This document shows positions 26,209 to 34,345 of a stretch of 64,000 bases of DNA, one piece after another. The notes beneath the pieces were generated by a model, which worked only from the letters and a program-made list of their open reading frames with translations, was not told the origin of the DNA and made no database searches. The DNA is from GCA-2737725 sp965229355 (GTDB taxonomy: Bacteria > Pseudomonadota > Alphaproteobacteria > Rhodospirillales > Rhodospirillaceae): positions 1,550,001 to 1,614,000 of the forward strand of contig OZ245869.1 in the NCBI GenBank assembly GCA_965229355.1. The letters run 5' to 3'. Every line of letters begins with the position of its first letter. Position 1 is the first letter of the stretch. The position numbers and the translations under genes are program-made.

Positions 26209-28164
26209 TTAAGCGACGCGGCTAATCCCGTCGCCGCTATCAAAGTCGCCAATAAAGGGCGACAGAGTATCGTCATATTCCGTATCCGACATAAAGCTTT
26301 GCGCCCATACCGGTTCCACCACATGTTTTTCTGCGGTGGTTTGAATTTGTTTCTCGGCACGTTGCAAATTGCGCTCGGTGACAATCGCCATTTTGCCAGC
26401 GCCATGATCTTTGTAGACCATCAGTGCATAACGGAAGGCATCGGACGACTGGCGCATGTATTCCCATTCGCCCGTATGCTTAGCGAGTAAGAACAATGCA
26501 GAGCCCAATGTGTTCTGAATAGCCGCCCATTGCAGTGGTGATGTGTCGGGCGTACGCACTTGCAGTGCCGCTGCACAGCACTTCACAGCGTATTCCAACA
26601 CCGGCACGCTGCGGGCGTTATCGCCATACACCTGCAGAATTTGCGACAGTGTATTAGAAATTTCCGACCAACGAATGGGGTGCGTATATCGGTTGAAAAC
26701 TTGGCGGGCCGACTGGCAGGCATGAATGGCTTCGCGCAGTGCGTTATCATCGCCAGCCGCCATATCGATTTTATAAAGCACGCAGCCTAAGCGGTACTTC
26801 ATCAAGCCCCAATCGGCGGGCTGCTTGCGGCGCGAGATATGAACCAGCGCGCGGCGATAAGCATCGGCGGCGTTTTCGAGTGTGTCGGTATCGTTGGTGC
26901 GTTCGGCGATGATTTGCAACACCAGCCCCAATTGCTGATAAAGCTGACCAACAATCGCGCCTTCGATATTGCCGTAAAGGTCAATGGCCATGCGCCACGC
27001 GTCAGCGGCGGTTTGGTACCACGACCGGTCCCCTTCCAACTGCGCGCACATGGCAGCGGCATTGCCGTAACAAAATAAAATCGCAGCACGCTCATGTGAT
27101 TCCATGGCAGCCGATGGGTCCATGCCCATGGCGCGACCACCTTGAGAGACGGCAGGCAATGCAGACCGTAAAATGCGTCCTTGCGCAAAGCTGCGCGGAT
27201 CAATGGCCGCCAACACGCACGCACGGATCAACGGCTGCCACTCGCTGTAAAAGTCGACCGGCAGATAAAGTGTGTTCAGCGATGTGAAACGGCCTGGGCG
27301 TTCGCCGGGGCTTGAAGCGACGGTCACGAAATGAAGTTCAACGTTACGACCTGTGGGCTCCATTTGGCCCCAGATCAACAGGTCTGCATTGCGCTCGGCC
27401 AGCCATGCACGGCCTTCACGATTGATGCGCTTGACCGTGTCGTCATTATTCAGGGCGTTGGCATCCAGCACGCCGGGTACAAAGCGGCTGAACTCCCGTT
27501 CAATCAGCTCAACGCGCACGCCGGGGATGCCGCTTAAAGCCTCACCCAAAAGTTTGCGTTGTGTGTTTTCGTAATCATCGCGCAACAAGCACACCAGGAT
27601 TTGAATATCCCCAGGCGTTGGTGCTTTGGTTTTCTTGCCCGGTCGGCGGGTTTTATCCTTCACCACCGTATCAAGAATGCGTTCAAAGAAATTCGATTTA
27701 CGCTCGCCAATCAGGTTGGCTGGAATCGCACGACCTAAACGTGGCGTTGGCGTAACATTGACGCCTGTATCTAGAGGAATCGGCAACTTGGCGGTGGTTT
27801 CGCGCCACACGTCAGCCGGGATCATAGACCCTTCATTGCTGCGCATACGCTTGGCGAGCTTGGTCATGACCTTCAAGGCGGTGTTGGGGTCAGACTCGAC
27901 ACGCTTTAAGAAATCATCTTTGCCGATGGCATTTACGGTTACCGCGCCACGCGCACGCGCGGTGTTTGTGCGCGCACTTGAATCCAGCACACCCATTTCG
28001 CCGAACATCTCGCCTGCTTTAAGGCGGGCTAAAACTTTCGGGCCGTCGTCACCGTCGCCGATGATCTCGACAGAGCCTTCCAGAAGTTCGAACGCCCAGC
28101 GGCTTTCATCGCCGCGTGCGTAAATGAGTTCGCCGTCTTTGAATGTCTTTGTTGCCGTCTTCAC
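26209..28164 (-). CDS. Cyclic-nucleotide-binding domain protein with TPR-like C-terminus
   Basis: A 651-residue cytoplasmic protein. Residues 1-115 are a cNMP-binding domain with the phosphate cassette FGEMGVLDSSARTNTARA, including the Arg that contacts the cyclic phosphate. Residues 190-330 hold an alpha/beta segment (IQILVCLLRDD ... ADLLIWGQ) I cannot assign. Residues 340-620 are helical repeats resembling TPRs (for example YQQLGLVLQIIAERTNDTD). There is no DNA-binding or enzymatic output domain. GTG at 28164 is the start, with GGGGATAA just upstream. A MarR-type palindrome lies 170 bases upstream. Confidence 0.75.
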   Translation of the reverse strand: MKTATKTFKDGELIYARGDESRWAFELLEGSVEIIGDGDDGPKVLARLKAGEMFGEMGVLDSSARTNTARARGAVTVNAIGKDDFLKRVESDPNTALKVMTKLAKRMRSNEGSMIPADVWRETTAKLPIPLDTGVNVTPTPRLGRAIPANLIGERKSNFFERILDTVVKDKTRRPGKKTKAPTPGDIQILVCLLRDDYENTQRKLLGEALSGIPGVRVELIEREFSRFVPGVLDANALNNDDTVKRINREGRAWLAERNADLLIWGQMEPTGRNVELHFVTVASSPGERPGRFTSLNTLYLPVDFYSEWQPLIRACVLAAIDPRSFAQGRILRSALPAVSQGGRAMGMDPSAAMESHERAAILFCYGNAAAMCAQLEGDRSWYQTAADAWRMAIDLYGNIEGAIVGQLYQQLGLVLQIIAERTNDTDTLENAADAYRRALVHISRRKQPADWGLMKYRLGCVLYKIDMAAGDDNALREAIHACQSARQVFNRYTHPIRWSEISNTLSQILQVYGDNARSVPVLEYAVKCCAAALQVRTPDTSPLQWAAIQNTLGSALFLLAKHTGEWEYMRQSSDAFRYALMVYKDHGAGKMAIVTERNLQRAEKQIQTTAEKHVVEPVWAQSFMSDTEYDDTLSPFIGDFDSGDGISRVA

Positions 28165-28306
28165 CGTTTATCCCCAAACGCTCGCTTCTGCGTGCTGATA
28201 GAGGTTGAGGTGAAATGGTTAACGGCCCGCGCTTAAAAACCCCTTAATTGAGGGACAGATTGGAATGCGAGTTTTGAATGAAAGCGGGACCACTAAGGGG
28301 GCAGTT

Positions 28307-28328
28307 TATCCCCTTATACCCGGGGATA
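28307..28328. promoter_or_regulatory. Inverted repeat TATCCCC/GGGGATA
   Basis: TATCCCC (28307-28313) and GGGGATA (28322-28328) face each other over eight bases, right beside a longer palindrome, in the upstream region of the CNB/TPR gene and downstream of marR. It may be an operator or a weak terminator of marR. Confidence 0.35.
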
Positions 28329-28334
28329 CATATT

Positions 28335-28360
28335 ACAAATAATGTATATACATTATTTGT
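28335..28360. promoter_or_regulatory. 26-base perfect palindrome, probable MarR operator 1
   Basis: ACAAATAATGTAT followed by its exact reverse complement. The central 16 bases (28340-28355) fit TARTGTATATRCAYTA, also found over the marR start. It lies between the marR stop and the CNB/TPR gene, so the regulator probably controls that gene. Confidence 0.6.
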
Positions 28361-28365
28361 GCAGT

Positions 28366-28812
28366 TTATTCCAAGGGTTGGTCTGGAATCTGCTCTAGTT
28401 TTTCCAAAATCTCGAGAGCTCGCCCAATTTGCGCCTCGCCCAGAACGCTGGTGATATAGCCTTGGGCAGTTTTCCAAGCTGTCAGCGCGGTATTGAAAAC
28501 GTCTGATCCCTGTAGGGTAAGGCTTAGAGTAAGCCCACCGCGCCCTTTTCCGCCAAGGACTTGGATCATACTCATTGCCTTTAACGGCTTGAGTGTCCGG
28601 CTTAGGGTCGACCGATCCACATCCAGAATTTGGGCTACTGTCGTGAGTGGCGCGCTGCCTAAAGCTGCGACCACGCTCAGAAGATTGAATTGGGTAATAT
28701 CCAAGCCAAAGGGTGCTAAGGCCGCATCATATCGACGGTTAACGCGCCTGGCCGCGCGTCTGACATGGAGCGCCAAGCAAACTTCAGCGATTGTACCCGG
28801 GTCTATGGTCAT
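28366..28812 (-). CDS. MarR-family transcriptional regulator
   Basis: A 148-residue winged-helix protein. The HTH core is APLTTVAQILDVDRSTLSRTLKPLKAMSMI, followed by the wing GKGRGGLTLSLTLQG, with N- and C-terminal dimerisation helices. MarR proteins usually repress and release DNA on binding phenolic ligands or on oxidation. Matching palindromes lie over its own start codon and just beyond its stop, which predicts self-repression and control of the CNB/TPR gene; the divergent fasciclin gene may also respond. Confidence 0.88.
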   Translation of the reverse strand: MTIDPGTIAEVCLALHVRRAARRVNRRYDAALAPFGLDITQFNLLSVVAALGSAPLTTVAQILDVDRSTLSRTLKPLKAMSMIQVLGGKGRGGLTLSLTLQGSDVFNTALTAWKTAQGYITSVLGEAQIGRALEILEKLEQIPDQPLE

Positions 28813-28813
28813 T

Positions 28814-28833
28814 ATTAGTGTATATGCACTAAT
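28814..28833. promoter_or_regulatory. Palindrome at the marR start, probable operator 2
   Basis: ATTAGTG (28814-28820) and CACTAAT (28827-28833) flank TATATG; only one pair is mismatched. The 16-base core 28816-28831 matches operator 1. It begins two bases upstream of the marR ATG, so binding would block marR expression. Confidence 0.6.
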
Positions 28834-28926
28834 TAAGATGCTGTCGAGCCCTTGTTCGCCAAAATTGGGTAATCCGCCAGCTTCAGGTATGCTGAGGCTT
28901 CAATTTAGCTGAGTGGGTTGGTCGTG

Positions 28927-29424
28927 ATGAGAATGGTACGGCTGGTAGCGGCATGCATGGCCGCCTTGATGTTAAGTGCAGGTGGGGTGCAAGCCCGAAA
29001 CCTGCTGGCAAGCGTCAAAGACGCAGGTTCATTTAAGCAACTGCTGCACGGATTTGAGGTCTCAGGCCTGAACGACCTGCTGACCGGCGAGGGGCCTTAC
29101 ACAATTTTCGCGCCTAGCGATGAAGCGTTTTTGAAATTGCCAAAGGCGGCCGTGAACGACCTTATGCAGCCGCACAACCGAGAGAAACTGAACAAGCTTC
29201 TGCGCCATCACATGTTGGGTGGCTTGGTGCTCTCGCGCGATTATGCGGGCAAGCGGTTGGAAGCGATTCCCTTGGCAGGCGATGCTTTATTGCTCGACGC
29301 GCGGACACAACCAAAAATCGCCGGCGCAAAGATTGTCAGGTCCGACATCATCGCCGACAACGGTGTTATTCACGTCATCGATACCGTGTTGATTCCGAAC
29401 TTCGAAGACAACAACAAAGAATAG
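28927..29424 (+). CDS. Exported fasciclin (FAS1) domain protein
   Basis: About 165 residues. A signal peptide ends near VQARN and is followed by a single FAS1 domain with H1 box GPYTIFAPSDEAFLKLP and H2 box NGVIHVIDTVLIP. Such proteins mediate adhesion or act in the periplasm; the function here is unknown. Of several close starts (TTG 28918, GTG 28924, ATG 28927, ATG 28933), ATG 28927 is chosen as conventional. It is divergent from marR across a short region containing operator 2. Confidence 0.87.
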   Translation: MRMVRLVAACMAALMLSAGGVQARNLLASVKDAGSFKQLLHGFEVSGLNDLLTGEGPYTIFAPSDEAFLKLPKAAVNDLMQPHNREKLNKLLRHHMLGGLVLSRDYAGKRLEAIPLAGDALLLDARTQPKIAGAKIVRSDIIADNGVIHVIDTVLIPNFEDNNKE

Positions 29425-29475
29425 CTGCGGCATATGTCTGGATGTTGCGGCTAACCAGACCAGGAGCCGCACCAC

Positions 29476-30099
29476 ATGACCGCCTATATCATCGCGAATA
29501 ATCATACGACTGACTACGAGGCCAATTTAGGGGCGTACCGGGGGCGGGTCACCGATGTTGCTGTCTCGTTCGGGGGGCGTTATCTGGCCCGCGGTGTGCC
29601 GACCCAGGTACTGGAAGGCCAATGGTTGCCGCGTCAACGCAATGTGATCTCGCGCTGGGACAATCAAGCGGCTGCCGAGAAATTCTGGTTCTCGGATGTT
29701 TATCAAAAAGAAGTGCGCCCTAACCGTGTCGGTACCGCCGTCAACGATATTGGTTTGTTTGAAGGCGAGGGCGAGCCTTCGCCTGCTCCTGCGCAAGATG
29801 AAGTATATATGCTGGTGATTGCGCAATTAGCCGCTGGCCCAGAGAAATTTATCCCTTATGCAAAAGCTGCTGGTGCAATGGTGACCCAATTTGGTGGTCG
29901 CTATTTGGCGCGGGGCGCGGCTGCCAAAATGCTGGAAGGCCAGTATTTAAACCGCACGCGTTTGGTGTTGTCGGCATGGCCCAGCATGAATGCGGCGCTG
30001 AAATTCTGGAACTCGGATGAGTACCAGCACAACGCCAAGCCATTGCGTGAAGGTACAGGTATTTTCGATGTGGCCTTGTTCGCGGCTGAGAAGCACTAA
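29476..30099 (+). CDS. Tandem DUF1330 protein
   Basis: A 207-residue soluble protein with two DUF1330 (dimeric alpha/beta barrel) copies: residues 1-96 and 107-207. Both contain the GGRYLARG block and an LEGQW/LEGQY motif, and each ends with a DIGLF/DVALF strand. A third copy is encoded alone at 32408. The family has no firm biochemical role; related folds act as small decarboxylases, isomerases or monooxygenases. CAGGAG precedes the ATG. It converges on the MFS gene with one base between stops. Confidence 0.85.
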   Translation: MTAYIIANNHTTDYEANLGAYRGRVTDVAVSFGGRYLARGVPTQVLEGQWLPRQRNVISRWDNQAAAEKFWFSDVYQKEVRPNRVGTAVNDIGLFEGEGEPSPAPAQDEVYMLVIAQLAAGPEKFIPYAKAAGAMVTQFGGRYLARGAAAKMLEGQYLNRTRLVLSAWPSMNAALKFWNSDEYQHNAKPLREGTGIFDVALFAAEKH

Positions 30100-30100
30100 G

Positions 30101-31411
30101 TTATTTTTGTTTCTCTAGTTCCAAACGGGCGCGTGCCGCTAAATAAATGATAAACGCGCCCGTGGGGCACAGCACAAAGCCCGCCAGTGAGATCGATGAT
30201 CCCACGGCGGCTTCGCTCTGGAACACATAATCGGTAAGCGCACCAACCAAAAGCGCACCCAATGAAATGCCAACTAAATTGGTGACCGCATAATAAAGCG
30301 CAGTCATGCGCCCACGTAAACGATTGGGGGTGATCTCTTGAATCGTGGCCAGCGATGGGCCGGATGGAAAAACAAACAACGCTACCATCGGGGCGGCCAA
30401 GGCCAAACTCAACCAGCCGTTCGGCATTTGTGTTGTAAGAACCGCGGGGACTGTTAACAGCGCATTGCCAACCGCAATCGCTAGCAAGTTTGCATTCGCG
30501 CGACCTTGCGCGATGAATTTTTTGGCCAGTGCGCCGCCCGCCAAGCCACCCACAATGGCAAACACAAAGTACACTGCTCCATAACGCAAACCCACATCTG
30601 TCAGCGTCCAGCCGTGCTCGCGCATGAAGTACACGGGCAACCATCCCGCCGCGCCATACCCAAAGGTGTTGTAAAAACAGTAACCAAAAAAGTGCAGACC
30701 TACGACTTTGCGGCGCGAGCTCACAAACTTGAACAACTCGCCCCATGTCGCACTTTCGGCCGCGACTTCGCGACGCACCGGCTCTTGCACTAGGAAAAAT
30801 AACAGCGCCCAGATCAAGCCCGGAAAGCCGACCGCTAAAAATACAATTTGCCAAGGTTGCAGAGGGCCAAAAATCGGCACATCAACTGCACCACTTGATA
30901 ATGCCGCGCCCCCCACTAAGCCGCCGGCGATCAGCGCAACACCGGCACCTGTCGATGCAACTAGCGTCAGCACACTGAGGGGCAGGGGTCGGTTCTTGGT
31001 TTGGAAGTAATCACTGATGATCGAAGCGCCCGCCGCAGCCAGCGTCGCTTCGCCAAACCCCACACCTATGCGCGCTAAAAAAAGTTCGGTGAATGATCCT
31101 GCCAGCCCGCACATGGCTGTCATGATCGACCAGAACGCCACACCCAATCCCACTAAGCGCACACGATTGCCGTTATCTGCCACCCAGCCGAAGGGCAGAA
31201 TCATCAAGGTGTAAAACACCCCAAAGGCCGCACCTTGCAATAAGCCGATTTGCGTATCGCTCAGCAGTAGGTCAGCCTTAATGGGGGCGACCAGTAAATT
31301 CAGAACTGTACGATCCAGAAATGAAAACAAGTTCGCGATACTTAAAACCGCTACCGCAAACCAAGCACGCGACGGGGAGGGCCAAGGCGAAGTGGGTGCG
31401 GTTGCGGTCAT
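30101..31411 (-). CDS. MFS transporter (spinster/hexuronate-like group)
   Basis: A 436-residue carrier with twelve predicted helices. The N-terminal half shows SFLDRTVLNLLVAPIK and GWVADNGNRVRL, typical of spinster-like and organic-anion MFS proteins; RLRGRMTALYYAVTN occurs in the second half. It probably imports an organic acid, in line with the neighbouring enzymes. ATG at 31411 is preferred (AGAGG seven bases upstream) to the TTG one codon earlier. It is divergent from the AMDase-like gene across a repeat-rich region. Confidence 0.87.
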   Translation of the reverse strand: MTATAPTSPWPSPSRAWFAVAVLSIANLFSFLDRTVLNLLVAPIKADLLLSDTQIGLLQGAAFGVFYTLMILPFGWVADNGNRVRLVGLGVAFWSIMTAMCGLAGSFTELFLARIGVGFGEATLAAAGASIISDYFQTKNRPLPLSVLTLVASTGAGVALIAGGLVGGAALSSGAVDVPIFGPLQPWQIVFLAVGFPGLIWALLFFLVQEPVRREVAAESATWGELFKFVSSRRKVVGLHFFGYCFYNTFGYGAAGWLPVYFMREHGWTLTDVGLRYGAVYFVFAIVGGLAGGALAKKFIAQGRANANLLAIAVGNALLTVPAVLTTQMPNGWLSLALAAPMVALFVFPSGPSLATIQEITPNRLRGRMTALYYAVTNLVGISLGALLVGALTDYVFQSEAAVGSSISLAGFVLCPTGAFIIYLAARARLELEKQK

Positions 31412-31445
31412 CAAAAACCTCTATGGGGATCGCTATTTTCAGGCA

Positions 31446-31544
31446 TCACCATTGCGTGGTGACATTCGTATTTCAAGGCCGGTGTTTGAGTGTCCACAAT
31501 GTGCTTGCGATGCCGATCACGTCTTGCGCTAGATCAAGGCCGGT
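31446..31544. promoter_or_regulatory. Divergent control region with inverted and direct repeats
   Basis: TCACCA (31446-31451) and TGGTGA (31457-31462) form an inverted repeat near the MFS gene. TCAAGGCCGGT occurs twice in the same orientation (31473-31483 and 31534-31544), 61 bases apart. The spacing and placement between divergent genes suggest binding sites for one regulator; none is encoded next door. Confidence 0.35.
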
Positions 31545-31600
31545 CTTAATCCGCACAGGTAGAGGGAATGGACTTTTAAACCGTTGCGATGGAGAACGAC

Positions 31601-32383
31601 GTGAACGCTCAACCCGCCCAGGCCGCTGAACACAAGAAACGCGATGTGCTCGGCAATCGCGCTAAAATAGGCGTATTGGTTCCAGCGTCCAATACGATCG
31701 TCGAGCCGGAAATGGCATCCATGCAGCCTCCGGGCGTGACGAATCACGTCTCACGCATGAGCCGCGTGAAACGTCCCGCACACGATCTTGAGCTCTATAA
31801 AAAGTATCTGGGTAAATCGGTTGATATGGACGCAGCCATCGATCTGCTGACAGCAGCAGAACCCAACGTTATTGTGCACGGCCACTCAGTTGACTCTTTT
31901 GTGGGCGGTATGGCGGCAGCCACAGCCATGAAGAAACACATGGAAGAGGTGAGTGGTGGCATTCCTGTCATGCTGCCTTCGTTCGCCATTTTGAAAGCGC
32001 TCGAGTTGCTGGGGAAGCCGAAGAAGCTCGGTATTCTAACGCCTTGGATGCCACCTGCCGATGAAGCCTGTGCGGCGTTCTTCAAAGAGCAAGGATACGA
32101 TGTGCTGGCCATTAAAGGCCTTCAACACCCAACACCGCTTGATATTGCTACTGCCGATGAAGCGCTGCTGAATAAAACCGTCGATGAAATCAATATTCCA
32201 GGCGTTGAGTGTATCATCAAAGTAGGCACCAATTCCGCGATGGCCCGATTAGTGGCTGATATGGAAAAACGTATTGGTAAACCGGTTTTGACTGTGAACA
32301 CGGTGACCTATTGGGCTGGTTTGCGCGCCGTTGGCGTTCAAGACAAACTCAAAGGGTTCGGCCGCCTGGCTGAAACGTTCTGA
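31601..32383 (+). CDS. AMDase / maleate isomerase / Asp-Glu racemase-fold protein lacking the usual cysteines
   Basis: About 260 residues of the arylmalonate decarboxylase/maleate cis-trans isomerase family: KIGVLVPASNTIVEPEM at the start, TPWMPPADEA in the middle and VNTVTYWAGLRAVG near the end. In maleate isomerases two Cys do the chemistry; here the aligned spots read HGHSVDS (His for Cys) and KVGTNSA (Gly for Cys). So either the reaction differs or the protein only binds. GTG at 31601 follows GGAG by six bases; an in-frame ATG at 31589 has no ribosome site. A DUF1330 gene follows after 24 bases. Confidence 0.75.
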   Translation: MNAQPAQAAEHKKRDVLGNRAKIGVLVPASNTIVEPEMASMQPPGVTNHVSRMSRVKRPAHDLELYKKYLGKSVDMDAAIDLLTAAEPNVIVHGHSVDSFVGGMAAATAMKKHMEEVSGGIPVMLPSFAILKALELLGKPKKLGILTPWMPPADEACAAFFKEQGYDVLAIKGLQHPTPLDIATADEALLNKTVDEINIPGVECIIKVGTNSAMARLVADMEKRIGKPVLTVNTVTYWAGLRAVGVQDKLKGFGRLAETF

Positions 32384-32407
32384 TAAAAATTTCTAAAGGA
32401 AAACCAC

Positions 32408-32707
32408 ATGGCTGTTTATCAAGTTGCGATCATCAAAATGACGAATCGCACGCCCGGTCTGATGGAGTATGTGAAAAAGTCTGGCGAACTGGTCGCGAAA
32501 TACGGTGCTGAGTACATTGTCCGCGGCCCGGCTGATACAGTGAACGAAGGTGATTATTTATCGGGCCGTTCTGTCGTGATTTCCAAATGGCCATCTTTAG
32601 AAAAGGCCAAAGAATTCTGGAATTCCGAAGAATATCAAACCATCAAGAAACTCCGCGAGGATACAGGGGTTTATGATGTCGGTATCTTCAACGAAGTTCC
32701 AAAATAG
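32408..32707 (+). CDS. Single-domain DUF1330 protein
   Basis: A 99-residue protein with one DUF1330 domain, similar to both halves of the tandem protein at 29476 (AEYIVRGPADTVNEGDYL, EFWNSEEYQ, TGVYDVGIF). AAAGGAAAA precedes the ATG. It is the second gene of a short operon after the AMDase-like gene and is followed by a terminator. Confidence 0.87.
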   Translation: MAVYQVAIIKMTNRTPGLMEYVKKSGELVAKYGAEYIVRGPADTVNEGDYLSGRSVVISKWPSLEKAKEFWNSEEYQTIKKLREDTGVYDVGIFNEVPK

Positions 32708-32748
32708 CGCCTGTTTTTAATCAATTGCCCTTGCCCTGATTTTCGCTT

Positions 32749-32780
32749 CCCGCCACTTTATCGGTGGCGGGACAGTTTTA
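32749..32780 (+). terminator. Terminator after the DUF1330 gene
   Basis: CCCGCCAC (32749-32756) pairs with GTGGCGGG (32764-32771) around loop TTTATCG, followed by ACAGTTTTA. The stem is strong; the T tract is short and offset. Confidence 0.6.
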
Positions 32781-32827
32781 AGCCCGCCATAGCGTGAACA
32801 CATACTGAAGCACTTTAAGGGATGGCT

Positions 32828-33241
32828 ATGGCGCGGCGTTTAGCTGGCACGACAGGCCCACTAACAGATCCGGTCAGTACGGCTTCGGCTGCTATTCGGG
32901 CTGGAGATTGGGTTTATATTTCTGGCCTTCTCCCGCGCGATAACGAGGGCAGCCTGGTTACGGGTGATATTGCGCATCAAGCTCATGCTGTTTTGAAACG
33001 CCTCCATGCGACCATCGAGCAGGCGGGGTGCGGCATGGATGACATCGTAAAATGTACGGTCTGGCTGGCGCATGCTGAAGATCTTGAAGAGTTTAACCGC
33101 ATCTATGCATCATATTTTGATGAGCCGCTGCCGGCACGCTCTACGGTTCGCGCCGACTTAATCGTCCCAGGCGCGCGAATCCAAATCGACGCGGTTTGTC
33201 ATAAAATTCGCACCAAGATTTACCCGCATACCTATGGTTAG
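32828..33241 (+). CDS. RidA (YjgF/YER057c/UK114) family protein
   Basis: A protein of about 137 residues with the RidA trimer fold: GDWVYISGLLPRD, then VKCTVWLAHAEDLEEFN, and LPARSTVRADLIVPGARIQID carrying the Arg that contacts the carboxylate. RidA proteins hydrolyse reactive enamines/imines; catabolic clusters often contain subfamilies with ring-opening deaminase roles. ATG at 32828 is chosen because AAGGG is seven bases upstream; ATG 32822 is too close. Confidence 0.88.
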   Translation: MARRLAGTTGPLTDPVSTASAAIRAGDWVYISGLLPRDNEGSLVTGDIAHQAHAVLKRLHATIEQAGCGMDDIVKCTVWLAHAEDLEEFNRIYASYFDEPLPARSTVRADLIVPGARIQIDAVCHKIRTKIYPHTYG

Positions 33242-33347
33242 GGTGAACTGACCCAGCATGAACCACGCAAATTTTATAGTGAAATCGAGATTTTCTGCCG
33301 CTATGGAACATTTCACGCAGTTTTTGCTTAAATAACTGCGGGGCAAT

Positions 33348-33376
33348 GTGTTGCGAAGGTCCCTTTCTCGCAACAC
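33348..33376 (+). promoter_or_regulatory. Strong hairpin between ridA and FAH genes
   Basis: GTGTTGCGA (33348-33356) and TCGCAACAC (33368-33376) are perfect nine-base arms, and the inner AGG/CCT can pair as well. No T run follows, so it is either a ridA-end hairpin or an operator for the FAH-transporter run beginning at 33485. Confidence 0.4.
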
Positions 33377-33484
33377 TGGGCTATACATCCTATCACATTC
33401 GACACTATGTTGTTCGCACCCCTATAGGTCACATGGCTTAAAGTCACATTGGCTGCAAAACCGCGGTAGCGCGGAGGACGGCAG

Positions 33485-34336
33485 ATGAGTACGGATGCGT
33501 TGAAATTTTTAAGTTACGAGCACACTCACGGGCCCGCATTTGGCGCGGTTGTGGGTGATGAGATTGTTGATTTGTCTGACGTTGGCCCGTCATTAAAGGC
33601 GGTGTTGGCCACAGGCCCGCTCGACAACTTGAAAACTGTCATTGCGAAACGCAAACCCAGCGTGCGTCTTGATCATGTCGTGTTGCATCAAGTCGTTCCA
33701 GACGCCCAACGCATCATTTGCGTCGGCAAAAATTATCGCGATCACGCCATGGAAATGGGCGGCCCGCCACCTTCTGACCCCACATTGTTTATCCGCACCC
33801 CACAATCTTTGGTGGGCCACAAACAATCCATCGTCTGCCCAAAAGTCTCGAGTCATTATGATTTTGAGGGCGAGCTTGCGATTATTATCGGCAAGGGCGG
33901 TCGTCACATTGCCAAGGATAAGGCTTTGTCTCACGTTGCAGGCTATACCTGCTTCATGGATGGCAGTTTGCGCGATTACCAGAAGCATTCGTTCACAGCC
34001 GGGAAGAACTTTGATTCATCTGGTGCTTGCGGCCCATGGCTGGTTCCAGCCACACAAGTTCCCAACCCGCAAGATTTGCGGTTGGTGACACGCGTCAATG
34101 GTGTCGTGATGCAAAACGACAGCACCGCGCAGATGATTTTCACTATCCCCGATATCATCGCTTATATATCGGCTTTTACACACCTCGAGCCCGGTGATGT
34201 CATTGCAACTGGAACACCCGCTGGTGTTGCGGCGGGCCGTACGCCATCACCGTGGTTAAAGCCAGGTGATCGTGTTGAAGTGGAAATCGAAAAGATCGGG
34301 ATCCTCGCCAATACTGTGATTGGCGAAGCAGGTTAA
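33485..34336 (+). CDS. Fumarylacetoacetate hydrolase (FAH) family protein
   Basis: A 283-residue enzyme of the FAH superfamily, whose members hydrolyse or decarboxylate acylpyruvates and 2-oxo-diacids with a Mg/Mn ion. The core starts at ICVGKNYRDHAMEMG; metal ligands are in DFEGELAII (two Glu) and FMDGSLRDYQ (Asp). The C-terminal GDVIATGTPAGVA is conserved. Its exact substrate is open: acylpyruvase, oxaloacetate decarboxylase and aromatic meta-pathway hydrolase are all possible. GGAGG lies upstream of the ATG. It is first in a run with a peptide-type ABC transporter. Confidence 0.88.
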   Translation: MSTDALKFLSYEHTHGPAFGAVVGDEIVDLSDVGPSLKAVLATGPLDNLKTVIAKRKPSVRLDHVVLHQVVPDAQRIICVGKNYRDHAMEMGGPPPSDPTLFIRTPQSLVGHKQSIVCPKVSSHYDFEGELAIIIGKGGRHIAKDKALSHVAGYTCFMDGSLRDYQKHSFTAGKNFDSSGACGPWLVPATQVPNPQDLRLVTRVNGVVMQNDSTAQMIFTIPDIIAYISAFTHLEPGDVIATGTPAGVAAGRTPSPWLKPGDRVEVEIEKIGILANTVIGEAG

Positions 34337-34345
34337 GTTGCGGCC

